Positions 60,201-64,000 of a DNA stretch of 64,000 nucleotides are shown here, in pieces. The translations under genes and the position numbers were made by a program. The notes beneath the pieces are model-generated. The model was not told where the DNA came from. It saw only the letters and a list, made by a program, of their open reading frames with translations, and made no database searches. Each line of letters starts with the position of its first letter. The first letter of the stretch is position 1. The stretch is from Burhinus oedicnemus (lineage: Eukaryota; Chordata; Aves; Charadriiformes; Burhinidae). Location of the stretch: assembly GCA_008921705.1 (NCBI GenBank), contig VFFE01007128.1, positions 3,311,532 through 3,375,531 of the forward strand, read 5' to 3'.

Positions 60201-62756
60201 GTAAGTCAACAGAGAGCACCATGCAGCCAAATGATTCACTGCAATTTTGGCAATAGTTAGGGGCTTGGAGGGTTGTTTTTTTCCTTCTGGTAATAGGAAC
60301 TTTTCACTAAGGAATGCCACCTTTACTTCCATTTCATTGTATGGGATCCTCACATCTCTGATTTTTCTGTTATCTGTTTCCTGTGTCATATTTATCATTT
60401 GCAGATACCCACATTCCAGGCCAGGAGTTACACATCTGGGGTAAGAGCTACATCTCGTGCACAATGGGACTGTAACTGAGCGATGGACGGTTACTTCCCT
60501 GGGGTTGCAGTCTGCAGTATATATGGCATTTCTACTCCTTGCCAGCTTAACCAGAGCATTTTATTTTTATGAGCGATTAATCAATAGGGATTGAAGTGTG
60601 CAATGAAATATCAATAACAGTAGGTAAGACAGTTTTCCACCTAGCCTGTTTTTACGGCTGCTGTAGATCACTTTTTCCTTTGTTCCTGAAGTACCTGTCT
60701 TTCAGGAACTCGTTACTCAGACATACAGTGGAGAATGGAAACCCACCCACAGTGATGACAGCTACATGAATATACAGTATAAGACAAATAGCTCCACATG
60801 TTAACTGAAGCAAAATAAATTATTCCTATAAGTGCCAGGGCATTTTCAAGCAGGTTTCAGCATTATAGAAGAATAAATCCAGTAGTTTTTATAGTTGAAG
60901 GAATAGCAAAGGAAAGTTCACCAGAGTACCCTCACAGCATTTTGTATAGAAGTCATGTCTTGACCAAGGCTACAGAAGGCAGAAAGAGACAGCAACAGCC
61001 AAAGGTTGAACTGCTATTGAAAATAAGAGGACTATGCTTCTCTGGGCAGTGCATGAGAGAAAATCTTGGTCCCTGTATGTCACCGCTGTCACCCATTTTG
61101 TGGTTATATGTATTTTTCTGAACTTGAATTTGTGCTGGGGTTTGCTTTCTTCTGTAGACTTTAGCTGTGCTAATAGTATTGAATAAGATTTTAGGTTTTT
61201 AACTCTTTTCTGACAGTCTGAAGAGGCAAGAATAGCAGTGTAACATTCCTGCACTGCAAAAAAACCAGAAACTTGAACCATGGGAAATTGTGGAGAACGC
61301 AAGCACTTTGACTTCCCTTGCTGGAGCAGTGTGTTGCCATCAGTGGGGAATGTTCATAAGTAATTCCAAACTTTTGAGACGAGATATTTTGCACATTTTT
61401 GTCCTCACTTTCAACAATGGGAAAATAGAAATGGAAATCCTTCCTATAATAAGGATGTTTTGGTTTTGTTCTTTTAATTTTTCATAGATTTTTTTTTCTT
61501 TTGTCAAGAGAAAGGAACATATGCAAACATAGGAAAGAAGAAACTTTAAAAAAAACAGGGTGAGTAAATCTGAAAAAAAAAACCCACAACAGTTTTCAAG
61601 CTCTTTTTTTCCCCCTCCTAAATATTTTCCTGTTTTTCCTCCTGGAAAGCAATGTTTCAAACATTTCTCCCACTCATTCCTTTTTATTCATTTCCAATTA
61701 AAAAATAATAATATTGAAATAGTCAAGAAAATATCTCCACAAACATTACTCCTCTCCTTTCTCTAATTTCAATTCATCTCTGAATTTGCTCTTGAAAAAA
61801 AAGAGCAAGAATTTAAAAAATAGAAGGATGCCAGAATTTTCCCTGTGTTCTTTATAAAAGAACAAACAGAAGATTGTTTGATTAAAAAACCTGCTGATAC
61901 AATGTAACTGTGGGCATCTCCCTAAAACATGAGTTTTAAAAGCTATTTTTCTAGGTGTACAACAGACTTGAGCAGAAATATCTACATTTCCATTGTATTC
62001 ATGGTTTTAGACTTTTTGAACTAAGTCTAAAATATAGAGGGGGGGGTTTTGTTGCTTTTCATGTAAATAGAGGAGGAGATTCTTATATCAGAAAATCCCT
62101 AGAAAAGCAGAAATGGCATATGCTGCCCCGTGCTGGCCTATTCCAAGTCCTGCCGCAGAACAGCCTTGAAGAAAGACTTTCCCTCCTCTGCATAACAGAA
62201 GAAGAAGAAGGATTTCCATTATGGTCTCTCACAAAAGAGGCAATAGTGAGCAGTATCAGGGTAACTCACAGGACATAACTTATGTTAATAAGATGGTGGC
62301 CTGATGTTATAGTTTTACAGGAAACAATTTATTATACCTAGTCTGCTACATAGTAATTTTACAGTTGGAAATTTCACAGAAGATAGGGGTGTATTCAGTT
62401 CCATGATTTTCCACATATAAAAGTTAATGACCATGGAAGTCTAAACTTTTTTTCCAAGACTGGGTACATCTAACATTAAGTGTACAGTCCCCCGTTTATA
62501 TCACCTATATGAAACCACTCCTGGCTGAGTTCAGCATTTTCCTCAGGAGGCCAGTGGACTTTATAACAGTGTCTGAATGCATCTCAGAAAATACTGACAG
62601 CAAGCCAAAAAGAGATGGAAATACCTGACCATGAGAAGTGAGAAAAGAAATCTGCTCTACAGTTTGAGTTCTATGACTGGTATTGGAAAAAAAATCATGG
62701 ATGGATCTAAAACCAATGCAGTGTGAACGTAGTTCACATTAGAATGAAATTTTGGT
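57211..62756. other. Non-coding tract
   Basis: Segment 59036-59180 lies between an acceptor (ACTCAG) and a good GTAAGT donor but has stops in all frames; at most it is a non-coding exon. An ATG frame of 67 codons (59525-59728) and a minus-strand 104-codon frame (60150-60464) look mildly protein-like without domain signatures. A G8 run lies at 62039-62046. Confidence 0.4.
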
Positions 62757-62840
62757 TGTAATCCCAAATTTGTTGAAGTCAATGGAAGGACTCATATTGG
62801 CTTCAAAGGACGTTGAACTGTGGCATGGATCCTGAGATGC
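62757..62840. repeat. Ancient amniote repeat remnant
   Basis: TTGAAGTCAATGGAAGGACTC followed by ATATTGGCTTCAAAGGAC resembles the 'gaagtcaatggaaagactcccattgacttcaatgg' core of old amniote repeats, the same type as at 42.3 kb. The family name is uncertain. Confidence 0.45.
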
Positions 62841-63562
62841 CTTTGGGTTATGGAATCACAGGAACATATGACAAGACTTCAACATCTGCTGAAATCATTG
62901 CTCCAATAGAAAAGTCAAGGGTGCACTTTTTAAACCATTTTCCACTTAATACAGAATTGTTTCTTAAAGAGTGGAATATTTTCTTTTAAATAAAGTGTCA
63001 AAAATGGCTTTTGATATGTATCAAAGAAATATCTGTGTAGAAATATATGTCACATTTTCAAACTGGCAGAGTTGTTGTTCTGTTTCAACTTGGAAGGTTT
63101 CACAGTTTTTCTCCAAAATACTTATGCATCTAGTGTGTTAAAAATCATCACATACACAGCATTTAAATTATTTTGACAGTATGTTTTGTGAATGTATAAA
63201 GCACATTTAACCTGGTTTGGAAAATATATTGTATGGCTTTCTTTGACTGCAAATGATTTGCTGCTTCTGCAAAAGCAAAACACATTGTGATGTATCTTTA
63301 TGTGTGTTCTGCTGCAAAGCTTACTTAGTTTTATGACTTTAGCATTAACTGCTCCTGGAAGGAGGTCACAAGAAGTCTATTCTCTGCCCTGAAAATAAAG
63401 AAGCCAGTATGTAAGGGTCAAAAGTCTGTAATCCGGATGCTAAACTGCATGCAGTTAGATGAAAACGTCCAACGTAGTTTTGGCTTATATCAAAATGAGG
63501 ACTCTGGAACTCTAAATATAGTATGTTAATATAATATTAATATATTATAATGTTAATATTGC

Positions 63563-63624
63563 CATTTTGGGGCCTTATATTAACACTTTGGGCCTTAATG
63601 TTAACATTTTATGGTCGTGGTGAA
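63563..63624 (+). repeat. Degenerate tandem repeat, about 21-bp unit
   Basis: Three consecutive units: CATTTTGGGGCCTTATATTAA, CACTTTGGGCCTTAATGTTAA, and a shorter, more diverged CATTTTATGGTCGTGGTGAA. Upstream AT-rich DNA (63519-63562) carries further GTTAATAT motifs. Confidence 0.75.
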
Positions 63625-63751
63625 CATGACTTTGGTGAGAGTCCTTATGTTCACTTAACATGCTTCCAAGTATCACCCAAAAAGGACACAGATACTGTCA
63701 GAAAGTAAATATAGGAGCAAGCAGTTAATTCTGGGTTTTAATCTAGAATGA

Positions 63752-63831
63752 ATCCTGCCTGTGTCAGGGAAGTTGGAACTCGATGATCTTTAAGGTCCCT
63801 TCCAACCCAAACCATTTTATGATCCTATAAT
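63752..63831 (+). mobile_element. CR1 LINE 3' end fragment
   Basis: The stretch carries the CR1 3' UTR order: ATCCTGCCTGTGTCAGGGA, AGTTGGAACTCGATGATCTT, TAAGGTCCCTTCCAACCC and a mutated terminal repeat (TTTTATGATCCTATAATG). It is about 80 bp, plus orientation, and more diverged at its tip than the copy at 8.7 kb. Confidence 0.92.
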
Positions 63832-64000
63832 GTATGTTTTCAGAACCAATTATATCATTTAGTGGAGCCATTGGTTTTCCGTTTACACATGTTGATTAAA
63901 TAAGCATAGGTTTAAATATCAGCTGGTAGACAAGAACTGGGGTACAGCATTCTGGATTTCCTAGTCTAGTGAACCAGGCTTCAGACACAAGAAATTTGCA
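63832..64000. other. Non-coding end of window
   Basis: AT-rich DNA following the CR1 end. No feature seen. Confidence 0.5.

Overview
This window is vertebrate nuclear DNA, most likely from a bird. The best evidence is a 5'-truncated CR1 LINE at 32148-32858 with a typical avian open reading frame 2 tail, two short CR1 3' ends (8687-8797 and 63752-63831), a solo endogenous-retrovirus LTR with a perfect 5-bp target-site duplication (12143-12886), and worn MIR SINE remnants (2883-3065 and 37040-37130). The DNA is AT-rich and CpG-poor, with long homopolymer runs and a 20-N assembly gap at 3844-3863. There are no operons, ribosome-binding sites, tRNA or rRNA genes, or CRISPR arrays.

Layout: 1-12 kb is anonymous non-coding DNA with a MIR, the gap and a CR1 3' end. 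12.1-12.9 kb is the solo LTR. 17-24 kb has blocks that look like conserved non-coding elements (17.2-17.5, 21.7 and 22.3-22.6 kb) and a coding-like stretch at 23.6-24.05 kb. 32.1-32.9 kb is the main CR1. 33.5-35.7 kb holds the best exon pair: two splice-flanked, phase-compatible open segments ending in a stop and a poly(A) signal. 42.5-42.9, 43.9-44.05, 47.0-47.15 and 49.1-49.4 kb are short patches with more GC and CpG, each with exon-like boundaries. The rest, to 64 kb, is mostly intergenic or intronic DNA with simple repeats and one more CR1 end.

No protein-coding gene could be recognised by name. The longest open frame is 144 codons (minus strand, 56776-57210), which is close to what AT-rich non-coding DNA of this length can give by chance. 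The window is best read as a gene desert or the inside of very long introns, with repeats that are well supported and exon candidates that are hypotheses. Candidate exons were chosen by a pyrimidine-rich acceptor, a GT donor or an in-frame stop, an open frame and local CpG retention. Each would need RNA-seq or cross-species alignment. I found no convincing new biological system.
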